Source of the DNA: a virus
DNA: 47,691 bases
Reading direction: 5' to 3' (one strand)
IMG/VR virus record: IMGVR_UViG_3300006638_000006
Location: 1 to 47,691 of that record
In this document: positions 20,564 to 29,700 of the stretch, piece after piece
How positions within the stretch are numbered: the stretch's first letter is position 1
Layout: each line of letters begins with the position of its first letter
Notes under the pieces: generated by a model
Databases searched by the model: none
What the model was told of the DNA's origin: nothing
The model's input: only the letters and a program-made list of their open reading frames with translations
Program-made: the position numbers and the translations under genes

Positions 20564-22296
20564 CACAAGAAGTTGCCACAGAACTACGTAGTGAAGAGTA
20601 CGGTCCAAAGACTAAGATAGCACAGGATAAACACGCTGAGAAGTACCGTCAGAAGGATGAGACTTTTACCGCGGCTATGAACCGTATCGCTAATCATTTG
20701 AAGGACTCGGACGAGCACTACCACGCCTTTCGGGATATACTCCTCAACCAAAGGTTCTTACCCGCTGGCCGCGTGCAAGCAAGTTGTGGTGCAGCTAGAC
20801 AGGTAACACCGTTTAATTGTTTTGTCTCTCAAACCATTCCAGACAGTATGGAAGGGATTATGGAGAGTGCTAAACGCGCAGCTATTACCATGAGATATGG
20901 TGGAGGTATTGGATATGACTTTTCAACGTTACGCCCGTACGGTGATTATATCAAGAGTCTTGATGCTAGCAGTAGTGGTCCCGTTTCTTTTATGGACATC
21001 TTTAACTCCGTTTGCGGCACTGTTGCTAGTGCTGGTAATCGACGTGGCGCTCAGATGGGCGTTCTTCGCGTGGATCATCCTGATATCGAAAAGTTCATCC
21101 GAGTCAAACAAGACCTCTCAAAACTCAAGAACTTCAATATATCCGTTGGAGTAACTGATGAGTTTATGGAAGCTGTTCAGAATGATAAAGAGTTTAACCT
21201 TGTCTTTGAAGGTAGGATTTATGAAACTATTCAAGCAAAGCCCCTGTGGGAAGAAATCATGCGGAGTACGTGGGACTACGCAGAACCCGGAGTCTTATTC
21301 CTTGACACAATCAACAGGAATAACAACCTATCTGCAGTTGAAACCATCTCCGCTACGAACCCTTGTGCAGAGCAGCCTCTACCTCCTAATGGCGCTTGTC
21401 TTCTTGGGAGTTTTAATCTGGTTAAGTATCTTGACTACTTCGCTGGAGATAAACTACATTTTAACATTAGTCAGTTCTTAGCTGATATCCCTCACGTCGT
21501 CAGGGCTATGGATAACATAGTAGACAGAGCTATCTATCCTCTTCCTGAGCAGGAGAGAGAGGCTAAGAACAAACGACGGATGGGGATTGGTGCTACTGGT
21601 CTGGCTAACTGTATTGAAGCTATGGGACACCGGTATGGTGATGAGAAGTTTCTCGTCATCCAGTACACTCTACAAGCTGAACTTGCCGATGCGGTTTACG
21701 CTGCATCCGCTATGCTTGCTAAGGAAAAAGGAGCCTTCCCGTTATATGACGAAGCTACTTTTAACTATCACTTCGTAGATAAATTAACTCCTGCAACTCA
21801 AGCATTGGTACACGAATATGGATTACGCAATTCTCACCTTCTTTCTATTGCTCCAACGGGGACGATTAGCCTAACCGCTGATAATATCAGCAGTGGTATT
21901 GAACCTGTATTCCTGCACGAGTCTGAAAGGGATATCATCACTCCTGAGGGTAAAGAAACAGTCACGCTGAAAGATTATGGAGTCTCAAAATATGGTGTCT
22001 ATGGTAAAACCTCAGAAGAATGCACAATTGACGATCACCTTGGAGTACTCTTACTTGCTCAAAAGTGGGTTGACAGCTCAGTATCGAAGACTTGTAACAT
22101 TGGGCCAGATACATCCTTTGATGAATTCAAACAAGTTTATGTCAGAGCTTATAAGGGAGGTGCCAAAGGCTGCACTACGTTCAGGAGTGAAGGTAAGAGG
22201 GCTGGCATGATGAGGAAAGTCACTGAAGTTAAAGACGAAGACTTCGGTGCTGCTTGCTTCATCGACCCAGATACAGGGGAGAAGACTTGTGAGTAA
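20560..22296 (+). CDS. Ribonucleotide reductase, class II (B12-dependent), 578 aa
   Basis: Converts ribonucleotides to deoxyribonucleotides with adenosylcobalamin, without oxygen or a second subunit. Marks are FNCFVSQTIPDSMEGI (near residue 85), the loop RYGGGIGYDFSTLRP (about 112-126), NPCAEQPLPPNGAC (about 267-280) with the active Cys and Glu, SIAPTGTISL (about 429-438) and C-terminal redox Cys in AACFIDPDTGEKTCE. The start is TTG at 20560, overlapping the stop of the previous gene. It is smaller than many cellular NrdJ proteins but all expected core motifs are there. The host must supply cobalamin. Confidence 0.9.
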   Translation: MTQEVATELRSEEYGPKTKIAQDKHAEKYRQKDETFTAAMNRIANHLKDSDEHYHAFRDILLNQRFLPAGRVQASCGAARQVTPFNCFVSQTIPDSMEGIMESAKRAAITMRYGGGIGYDFSTLRPYGDYIKSLDASSSGPVSFMDIFNSVCGTVASAGNRRGAQMGVLRVDHPDIEKFIRVKQDLSKLKNFNISVGVTDEFMEAVQNDKEFNLVFEGRIYETIQAKPLWEEIMRSTWDYAEPGVLFLDTINRNNNLSAVETISATNPCAEQPLPPNGACLLGSFNLVKYLDYFAGDKLHFNISQFLADIPHVVRAMDNIVDRAIYPLPEQEREAKNKRRMGIGATGLANCIEAMGHRYGDEKFLVIQYTLQAELADAVYAASAMLAKEKGAFPLYDEATFNYHFVDKLTPATQALVHEYGLRNSHLLSIAPTGTISLTADNISSGIEPVFLHESERDIITPEGKETVTLKDYGVSKYGVYGKTSEECTIDDHLGVLLLAQKWVDSSVSKTCNIGPDTSFDEFKQVYVRAYKGGAKGCTTFRSEGKRAGMMRKVTEVKDEDFGAACFIDPDTGEKTCE

Positions 22297-22510
22297 TGAC
22301 ATGAATGACAACAATACAATACACTTACATCCGGTTAGTGAACACAGAACAGAATGGATGTACCATGGGTTTAAAACAGAAGAAGAAGCTAACTCTTGGT
22401 TAGAGGAAGTCAAAAAGCTTTACCCTAATGGAAGGTCTAGGACACAACAAATGGTAACGGGGATATGGCTAGCAGCTTATCTGCCAGAAGAGAAGGAAGA
22501 AGAAGAATGA
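22289..22510 (+). CDS. Hypothetical protein, 73 aa
   Basis: The GTG at 22289 has GGGGA (22276-22280) upstream and overlaps the reductase stop. A later ATG at 22301 is an alternative. The protein has HLHPVSEHRTEWMYHGFKTEEEAN near its N-terminus, resembling small proteins that fold as a beta-alpha unit, and an extremely acidic C-terminus (EEKEEEE). No function is assigned. It overlaps the next gene start. Confidence 0.55.
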   Translation: MSNDMNDNNTIHLHPVSEHRTEWMYHGFKTEEEANSWLEEVKKLYPNGRSRTQQMVTGIWLAAYLPEEKEEEE

Positions 22511-22878
22511 AAGTCTATATTGCAGGACGATACGCTAAACTAGATGAGTTAAAGAAAGAGTCAGTCCAGTTCACTGACGCCGGTATTGAAGTCACTAGTT
22601 CGTGGCTTGATGGTGGTGAAAGTGGTTTGACATTTAACGAGATTGCACAGCTTGATTTAGATGATGTAGATAACGCTGATGCAGTAGTACTATATACTGA
22701 ACCCTATGGTACACCTATCCCCGGTGGTGGCAGGCATGTAGAGTTCGGCTATGGACTAGGTAGCGGTAAGAAAGCTATTATAGTTGGGCCTATGGAGAAT
22801 ATATTCCACTGGCATCCGTCTGTTTTAGTATTCCCTTCAACAAAGTACGTAATAAGGTATCTAAACCATGAAAAATGA
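22507..22878 (+). CDS. Nucleoside 2-deoxyribosyltransferase-like protein, 123 aa
   Basis: Members of this fold cleave or exchange bases on deoxynucleosides or deoxynucleotides. Marks are MKVYIAGRYAKLDEL (N-terminal strand and loop), an LDLDDVDNADAVVLYT stretch (about residues 56-71), GGGRHVEFGYGLGSGKK (about 79-95) with the catalytic Glu candidate, and IVGPMENIFHWHP. I chose ATG 22507, since it gives the typical N-terminus and overlaps the previous stop as ATGA. It probably works with the reductase and the pyrophosphohydrolase in dNTP salvage or in purging particular nucleotides. Confidence 0.75.
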   Translation: MKVYIAGRYAKLDELKKESVQFTDAGIEVTSSWLDGGESGLTFNEIAQLDLDDVDNADAVVLYTEPYGTPIPGGGRHVEFGYGLGSGKKAIIVGPMENIFHWHPSVLVFPSTKYVIRYLNHEK

Positions 22879-23464
22879 CGTAGGCAGATTAGACACCCAA
22901 CCGTGGGAAAAACCACAAAGGAATTGGGGTACAGAACCAGAAATCTACGAAGGTATTGGTGCTGTTCATACTTACGGTTATGGTCAAAAGCCGATTAAGG
23001 CTATAGAGTTCATCAAACAAGCACAACAAGCAGAACAACCTGTATTCAGCCAACCACAGGCAGGACAAAAGGACGAACCAGCACTACGTTATGACGCTGG
23101 CAAGCCAAGGTATGATCTACTCCCCGCTGATGGTTTGGAAGAATTAGTCCAAGTTTATACTGTAGGAGCTAAGAAATATGCAGACCGGAATTGGGAAAAG
23201 GGTATGTCGTGGAGTCGCTGCTTCGGTAGTCTACTTCGGCATTCGTGGAAGTTCTGGCGTGGAGAACTTCTCGATCCAGAAACCGGTTGTCATCACATGG
23301 CCCACGTCGCTTGGAATGCAATCGCTTTAGTCTGCTACTCTATGCGAAAGGTAGGAACTGATGATCGTCCTAGGCTTAGTATTGATACTTTAAATAAGCT
23401 TGTAGAGTTTCCGTACACCGATGATGACGTTCGTGGTACACTGAAGTTTAACATAGGAAAGTAA
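22868..23464 (+). CDS. dATP/dGTP pyrophosphohydrolase-like protein (DUF5664 type), 198 aa
   Basis: The C-terminal two thirds carry LRYDAGKPRYDLLPADGL (about residues 75-92), GAKKYADRNWEKGMSW (about 102-117), LLRHSWKFWRGELLDPETG (about 124-142) and HHMAHVAWNAIALV. These are hallmarks of the phage dATP/dGTP diphosphohydrolase-type all-alpha NTP pyrophosphatase family related to MazG-like folds. The first 70 residues are Gln/Pro-rich and not recognised. In base-Z phages a relative (MazZ) cleaves dGTP, but no PurZ gene was seen here. It overlaps the deoxyribosyltransferase gene by 11 nt. Confidence 0.78.
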   Translation: MKNDVGRLDTQPWEKPQRNWGTEPEIYEGIGAVHTYGYGQKPIKAIEFIKQAQQAEQPVFSQPQAGQKDEPALRYDAGKPRYDLLPADGLEELVQVYTVGAKKYADRNWEKGMSWSRCFGSLLRHSWKFWRGELLDPETGCHHMAHVAWNAIALVCYSMRKVGTDDRPRLSIDTLNKLVEFPYTDDDVRGTLKFNIGK

Positions 23465-23470
23465 ATTAAT

Positions 23471-23638
23471 ATGAAAAATGAAGTAAAAGTATACACTGTA
23501 AAAGATTTAGATAAAGCTGCAGATGAAAAAACACTTGTTCAACTGCCATTTCTATTTCTGAATAACTCACAAGAAGTCTATCTTGTAGATGGTAACTTTT
23601 CTTATCTAACAGCAAGTGATAAGCTAGTAGTTGAATAA
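23471..23638 (+). CDS. Hypothetical protein, 55 aa, last gene of the rightward block
   Basis: MKNEVKVYTVKDLDKAADEK... is a small soluble protein with a beta-alpha-beta look and no known motif. It starts 6 nt after the pyrophosphohydrolase stop with AGGAAAG (23456-23462) upstream. It is the last rightward gene before the structured RNA and terminator. Confidence 0.6.
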   Translation: MKNEVKVYTVKDLDKAADEKTLVQLPFLFLNNSQEVYLVDGNFSYLTASDKLVVE

Positions 23639-23639
23639 A

Positions 23640-23786
23640 AATAGAGTTTTGGGAACTGAGCCTACGTTGACCTAAGCTTACGCTGGGTCTATGAAGTAGA
23701 GCTCTATAGTACGGTAAACTTGGCTTGAGACGTACAAAAACTAAAGGATTAACCACAGCCAAGTGGTTGTATCGCCCAAAAAGAAA
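23640..23786 (+). ncRNA. Candidate structured RNA with H-type pseudoknot and alternative hairpin
   Basis: Between the last rightward gene and the terminator lie several helices: ATAGAG/CTCTAT (23641-23646/23702-23707) enclosing GACCTA/TGGGTC (23669-23674/23684-23689). An 8-bp helix ACTTGGCT/AGCCAAGT (23718-23725/23757-23764) is interleaved with GTACG/CGTAC (23709-23713/23731-23735), giving pseudoknot topology with an A-rich 21-nt third loop. A competing 6-bp hairpin, AACCAC/GTGGTT (23751-23756/23763-23768), would break the 8-bp helix. It may be a 3' UTR-derived small RNA or a protective 3' structure. The strand is inferred from the upstream transcription direction. Confidence 0.5.
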
Positions 23787-23815
23787 CCCCAGAGGAGAAA
23801 TCTTCTGGGGTTTTT
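23778..23815. terminator. Bidirectional rho-independent terminator between convergent blocks
   Basis: A 10-bp stem with one G-T pair (23787-23796 with 23801-23810, CCCC/GGGG outer pairs) and a GAAA loop is flanked by an A run on the left (AAAAAGAAA, 23778-23786) and a T run on the right (TTTTT, 23811-23815). It can therefore end transcription from both sides. It lies between the last rightward gene or RNA and the end of the leftward late block. Confidence 0.88.
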
Positions 23816-23821
23816 CTATGT

Positions 23822-24082
23822 CTATTTTAGTTTCTTAGTCTTTATAATCCAATCCTTTGGGATGGATATCCTTCGGTTAGTCTCTGTCTCTTCATCGTTA
23901 TCTCCTATATCAGAAGCTAGCGTAAGAATGGTATCTGAGTCTGAGATACACCAACCTACTGATTTAACCTCAGAGGGATGTGACACTGTGTCTACACTCT
24001 TCCAACCATCGTCTGTAGCCGCATCATTCCAGACTACAAGCATCAATTGGAAGCTCTTATGTTTAGACTCGACTACTGCCAA
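23822..24082 (-). CDS. Hypothetical protein, 86 aa, last gene of the late block
   Basis: An acidic soluble protein: VESKHKSFQLMLVVWNDAATD (N-terminal part), KSVGWCISDSDTILTLAS in the middle and a basic C-terminal IPKDWIIKTKKLK. Phage proteins of this shape, with a DDGW...GWCxxD pattern and an IPK/IPTxxI end, are common and of unknown function. It starts 2 nt after the large virion protein gene and is read just before the terminator. Confidence 0.7.
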   Translation of the reverse strand: MAVVESKHKSFQLMLVVWNDAATDDGWKSVDTVSHPSEVKSVGWCISDSDTILTLASDIGDNDEETETNRRISIPKDWIIKTKKLK

Positions 24083-24084
24083 GG

Positions 24085-26715
24085 TTATTTCCTTCCAGTA
24101 ATACTAGCTAGTTCTGCATAGTTTGCATGAGCTTTATTACCGTTCACACCATCGTAAGCACCTGCTCCTGATGGTTCCTTAGGCAGCGAAGCCCACACTC
24201 CTGCGAGTTTAGCAGGGTCTGTACCACCACCAGCACGGTTGTCAATTATCCAGTTAGCAATACGGTCTTGGGTCTTAGCATCGAATTTGTCCGATCCTTT
24301 AATCCCCAAAGCGTCCATAGCTTCATGGAGTGTACTGTCTACTACTTGGTATTTACCCATAGCTGTACTCGTCGAAGCACCACTATCTAGGTTGGATTTA
24401 GCGATAGCAGAAGCGTGGTCGATAGACATACCCGTTAGTGGAACCTTCTGTCCACCTTCCAGAGTGTTGTAATCAGCGCCTTCTGATTTACCGATGTAGT
24501 CTCGTAGTTCTTGGTGTGGATCACCTTCCATTCCATTCGTATGACCTTGGCCAAACAGGCTGGTCATCTGGTCGTCTAGAGCTTGCTTCTTACTATCAAT
24601 CATACCTTGTTGAGCTGGCATACCGTCTACCGGTAATCCAGTTTTATTCATAGCATCGGATACTTTACCTAAACCAGACATGACAGCACTCCCAATCTGA
24701 CTGAACATACTCGTTGGAGGATGCCCACCATCGAGTACACCGGTGTTCTTAAACAACTCTTCCACCGCGGTATTAGGGTCTTGCCCTGTATTCACCATTG
24801 CTTGTTTGAAATTACCGAGGAACTTATTAACGTCCTGCATATCAGACCTTTGGCTGCTATTCCTCCAAAGGTCATATACTGAGGAGTTATTCCCCGGAAT
24901 GTTATTCGGATTTCTGCTACCTGCAGGATAGGGCATCTGATTGCCATTGCCGTTTATAACACCGGGAGATGCTCCAGCTTGAGGTTTAGCTACTTCTTCG
25001 ATCTGGAAGGTCTGTGGATTGAATTTAAAGCCCACTGCAGATGAATATTGGTTTGCTGATACTTCGTTATCAATTTTAGATTTAAACAAGCCCTGAAAGC
25101 CTGCAAACAACGTATTCTGGTATTTTTTAGCTATATCAGGATCGGTCTTAGCCATCTCGCCTACTGATTGAGACATAGCAGGACTCGTGAGCTTATTAAA
25201 CACTAACATTCTGTCTGATACGCCACTAGCACCTTTACTCGCTGAGAACTTGGTTAAGAAGTCTGCATTGTCGTCAGAAAATATATTATGTGCTAAAGCG
25301 ATCTTGCCATCTATCTTCGCGTTTGGATCGGTTAGGATATTCGTAGTATCTGTAATAACTTTGTTAACCGAGGCAGGGTCTGCTTGCTTACCGGGGTTAG
25401 CGTTAGACATATTACTAACAACATCGGTTAACGGTTTATTCCCTGTAATCAGTTGCATATTAGAGATTTTAGCAGCTAGAAGGTCTTTATTAGTTTGATC
25501 TGGATTAGTCGGGTCACGGCCACTTTTCTGTGATAGGAACGTATTAGCGTACACCGGACCAAGTAGTTTATTAGTAGCTTGGTACATTTTAAACACGTCT
25601 GAAGCATCACCTTGCATCAGATTTGAAACAACCTTATCCGAGCCAGCTTGAGTTAGACTGTTATTAAGAGAAAAGAAGCCTGTATCACGATTAGTGATCG
25701 CATCCTTCATTCCTTGGATAGGAGCCATAGCTCTATTCTCGATGTCCGTTTTCTGGACAGGAGTTAGTTTGTCATAGACAGGATTAAGCAGTGTCTTCTC
25801 AATCTGAAGTTTGCTCTGTAGGATCACAGGCTCTACCTGAGCAGCCATACCAGCTAGATCAGAGTCTGATACCTTAGTCGGATCAGTAATCGCTATTTTA
25901 TTAACAAGATCGCCTGCGGCAGAACCAGCCTGCATAAATGTCTTTGAAATTTGGTTTACATCTTGCTGTGCTACGTCAAACGTATGATTTAAGTCTTCTT
26001 CTCTTTGCGACTGTTGGTATTTAATCATAGCCTGTCCAGCAGTAACCGTTGCCTGCCCAGCAGCTACCTGACCTACTTTAGCAATGATTTCATCTCGGTC
26101 TGGTTGCTGACCTTTCTGAACGAGTTGATCCCAATTAGGAAATGCTTGATAGAGCTTACCATCAGAGGCAAACTCTTTAATCATCTGGTCTTCTTTATCT
26201 TGTTCGTGCTGGCCTTGCGTCTTCTCAGCCTGCCACTGTGTAGCAAGTCCCTTCCAGAGATCGTTAGCGGTAGACCGGTTTAGGGCACCACCGATTAGTT
26301 TATCGATGTCATCACCATACCCTGGGTTGTTCATACGCATCTGCCGACTTAGAGCGTCTACACGGATATTTAATCCAGTCTGGGAGAGCGCACCAGACAT
26401 ATAAGCTTTCTTAGTGTTGTCTAATTGACCAGCGTAATCTTGGAGTTCTGCAGGAGTTCCTGTCTCACTGTTACCAGCGGTACGAAAGCCAGCGTCGTTG
26501 AAGATTGAATTTACACCTTGATCGACTTGTCCTTTAATATTCTGCTGCTGGGCTTCGTCAGCTACTGCAGTCCCTTGCATAGCAATCTGTCCTACGCCTT
26601 TAAACAGACTAGCTAGAGGCTCTGTAGAGTCTGTGAACCCTTGACTACGATCTGATATGAAAGTAGCTGGAGGTAAGGAGTTAGGAGCGACTGGCGCTTG
26701 AGTAAAACTTGCCAT
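24085..26715 (-). CDS. Internal virion protein with C-terminal lambda R-like lytic domain, 876 aa
   Basis: It lies where T7-like phages encode internal (ejection) proteins. Residues 1-730 are Gln/Asp/Asn/Ala-rich and helical, typical of ejected core proteins. The last about 143 residues resemble the lambda R lytic transglycosylase: GKSEGADYNTLEGG (catalytic Glu near residue 745), TAMGKYQVVDS (about 784-794) and VWASLPKEPSG (about 840-850). It probably cuts peptidoglycan locally during DNA entry. T7 gp16 has its lytic domain at the N-terminus instead. Its ATG shares a base with the stop of the 1692-aa gene (26715). Confidence 0.8.
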   Translation of the reverse strand: MASFTQAPVAPNSLPPATFISDRSQGFTDSTEPLASLFKGVGQIAMQGTAVADEAQQQNIKGQVDQGVNSIFNDAGFRTAGNSETGTPAELQDYAGQLDNTKKAYMSGALSQTGLNIRVDALSRQMRMNNPGYGDDIDKLIGGALNRSTANDLWKGLATQWQAEKTQGQHEQDKEDQMIKEFASDGKLYQAFPNWDQLVQKGQQPDRDEIIAKVGQVAAGQATVTAGQAMIKYQQSQREEDLNHTFDVAQQDVNQISKTFMQAGSAAGDLVNKIAITDPTKVSDSDLAGMAAQVEPVILQSKLQIEKTLLNPVYDKLTPVQKTDIENRAMAPIQGMKDAITNRDTGFFSLNNSLTQAGSDKVVSNLMQGDASDVFKMYQATNKLLGPVYANTFLSQKSGRDPTNPDQTNKDLLAAKISNMQLITGNKPLTDVVSNMSNANPGKQADPASVNKVITDTTNILTDPNAKIDGKIALAHNIFSDDNADFLTKFSASKGASGVSDRMLVFNKLTSPAMSQSVGEMAKTDPDIAKKYQNTLFAGFQGLFKSKIDNEVSANQYSSAVGFKFNPQTFQIEEVAKPQAGASPGVINGNGNQMPYPAGSRNPNNIPGNNSSVYDLWRNSSQRSDMQDVNKFLGNFKQAMVNTGQDPNTAVEELFKNTGVLDGGHPPTSMFSQIGSAVMSGLGKVSDAMNKTGLPVDGMPAQQGMIDSKKQALDDQMTSLFGQGHTNGMEGDPHQELRDYIGKSEGADYNTLEGGQKVPLTGMSIDHASAIAKSNLDSGASTSTAMGKYQVVDSTLHEAMDALGIKGSDKFDAKTQDRIANWIIDNRAGGGTDPAKLAGVWASLPKEPSGAGAYDGVNGNKAHANYAELASITGRK

Positions 26716-29700
26716 TATTGAGTAGTTCCTTGGGTTGCGTCAGGTTCGGGAGAGAGTGAGTATAGGTTAGCCAGACCGTTAGGGCCTTTCTTTAACCACA
26801 GTTTATCGTTAGCATCTACTTTAGAGATATACTTATCAGATACCGCCTGCTTACCAGCAGCTATATAGTCCTGCTCATTCATACCGCCACCGATAGCAGC
26901 CAGTTTAGCAATCTTCATATATCTCATCCAAGCATCAGGGTCTTGAGCGTTATCAAGAGCACGTTGAATATTTAACACGACTTCTTTCTGTGCTCCAAGC
27001 TTCTGAGTTTTAATACTACTCAGCATCTCTTGTTTGATATTAGCATCAGAAATACTTCTAGGTTCAGCACCCATAAACGCTCCTAGCGCACCATCTGTGC
27101 TATCAGCATCTGCTAGGTTGACTCCATTCTTATTCATGTATTTATGGAAGTTAGCAGCAGTATAGAACTTCATCGCACTATCGACAGTTGTAATGTTTCT
27201 AAACGCAGATATGAAATCTTCAGCATTAAGCGGGTAACTCTCATTTGTTCCCTTCCCAGCATCTGCGATAGCGGAAATGGTTGGGCTGGCTAGTCGGCTA
27301 GCTGCTTTAAACAGATCAGCGGTGAATTGTCCTGATGGACCCGTAGCAAGTTCCCATGCAGTTTTCTTACCGGAGACTGCATCCGAGACAAAGTTTAAAG
27401 GATATGGTCCTACACGATCACCGAATGTTGTCTGTTTACCAGTTACTCCTTCAATACCAGTAGAAAGAATACCGTGCATAATACCGTCTAACGCCCCTGA
27501 ATTTAGGTCTATACCGCGATTAAGAGCAGCTTCTTTAATATCTGTACCCCAATCTACTAGAGGCATAGTTGCGGTAGCAGCAGCAGGTAGGCCGTACAAC
27601 GTCGAATACATCAACATAGCTCGTGTCTTTTCTGCAACTGTCAGCCGCTTGCCAAGCATCTGTTCAGACATATGGATAGCATAGGTACTAAACTGCAAAG
27701 GAGTTGAAAAGATACCCTTCTGCATAGCAGCGGTAGATTTAGCAGACATATTCATAGATAGGTCGTCAGCACGTGTTAAGACTGAGTTAATCGCACGCTG
27801 ATTACCAGCGAGAAGTTCTCCCGGATGGGCAGCTTTCCATTCTAGATAAGCAGTGTTATAAGCGTGTAAACGAGTAGCACGAACTGTTTCTTTAAATAAG
27901 ACAAGTCCTTTATTAAGTACACCTCTCCCTTTACTGCCTAAGTAGTTAGATGACATGGCATCGTCAAGCTGTGCTACGTCACCTTCAACGTTCCAGATAC
28001 CACTAGACTTCATAATACTATGAGCCTCTTTAAAGTCCTCTGGGTTCCAACCGAATGCGCTAGCCTTCTTCGCAAAGCTATCAATTACGTCTGGGTTATC
28101 AGTAAGACTTAAGAAGCGCATCAAACCACTCCCTGCTATAGCCTTCCACGACCTAATAGGATTACCAGTCAGCGCAATAGTGTGAAAAGCAGCTTGGCTA
28201 TGAATAAACATCATAATAGGATTGAATAAACCAAGTTTCATATGGAATGCTATACTTCTAGCGTACTTAGCAGGATCGGTTATACTGAAGTGCGAATAGT
28301 CTGATACCTTCTGAGCAAAGTCTTCACCAAAGCGTTCGTATGCTGAAGAAGCTACCTTGTTCATGTACCAGTCTACATTCCGAGAGAAGTCACTAGGAGA
28401 GTTTAGGAGTGTTTGAATACTCCGGTGGACGTTCTGTGCAGCAGCAAGCCTGTCCTTATTAAGTACGTTCTTGTCCCACTTAGGGTCAGCAATGAATGAT
28501 AAAGGATTATTCTGAATACCCTTCATATCCCACCGGGTGACAGAACCACCAAATGCTTCTGGGTTAGCGAAGTCTTTTATGAAGCTATTAATGCTTTGTT
28601 TAACGTAGTCGTCGTAGACACGCATACGTACTAAAGAGTGCATCTGCCTTTGCATAGTAGCCATAGGAGAGATATTCTGACTAGGTTTGAAATCAAAGAC
28701 AGGTTTAAACTCCCCGTTATCTCGGATAGTAGGGAGTGCTAGGTTCTTCTCTTGAGTGAACTTCTTATTTACACCCCATTGTTTGACTAAGCTGTGTTGA
28801 CTAGCTGAAAGGTCCTGTGCACCGTCGAACAGCCCAGCGTGCTCTCCCATGTGCCCGGTAGCAGCCTCTGAGGTAGACATACCTTGCTTGGTGTACATAA
28901 ATGGGGTATTAACGTCAGCACCACTCTTTGCATAGATACCTTTAAACTCTTCAGGGGTGTGTGGAAGGTTCTTAGTAACGAAGGCGTTAAAACCAGCTTC
29001 ATCTCCATCCTTTAACATTCCCCTAGCTTGGTTCATAAGCTTAGTATACTTACTAGCCTGAGCTTCAGTTGTAAAGTGTGAGATAGAAAGATCACTGCCG
29101 ACGTACTTCTGACCTTCAGGGTCATGGAAGAATGTAGGGATTTTGGTGTAATATCCATTAGGGTATTCTACGTGATACCCTGCTTTATAAGGTATCATAT
29201 CCGCTGCATTAAGGTTAGCTGTATCAGCTCCCTTCATTACGTAATAACTAGCAGGAGCTTTATCTCCAGTTATATCCGCAAATGGTGATGTATGAGGATC
29301 AGCAGCTTGGTATACTTTATACCCCTGTTCTTCTGTCAGCTTCTTTAACTCCGTCCGGTCAACAGACTGAAGACTCTTCCACTCTAGACTGTGGCCGCCG
29401 TCGTATCCACGTTTCTGCACGTATACTCCGGGGTTGTCTTTACCAGCAGCTTCAGGAAGGTGGTCTACTTCCTTACCTTGGAACTTAATCTTATCTACCT
29501 TGTAAGCACTAGCACCGCCGGGATGAGGGACGTTAGTCTCATGCTCGCCGAGTACGTTTACAATACCCTTACTACCAAGGTCACGCTTCATAGCAAGACT
29601 TCGGACAGTTAAATCAAAGTCTGACATATCTCTCATAGCGAGATAAGCGTCGGTTATATGCTCCTTTGGATACGTCTTAAACAGATCGTTGTACTTCTGC

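Noticed and set aside
22078-22413. 111-codon open frame on the - strand at the end of the ribonucleotide reductase gene
   Set aside because: Antisense to conserved reductase motifs, with no ribosome binding site and no recognisable domain.
22868-23464. Evidence for a base-Z (2-aminoadenine) genome
   Set aside because: A pyrophosphohydrolase of a related type is present, but no PurZ, DatZ or DpoZ-type polymerase was recognised.
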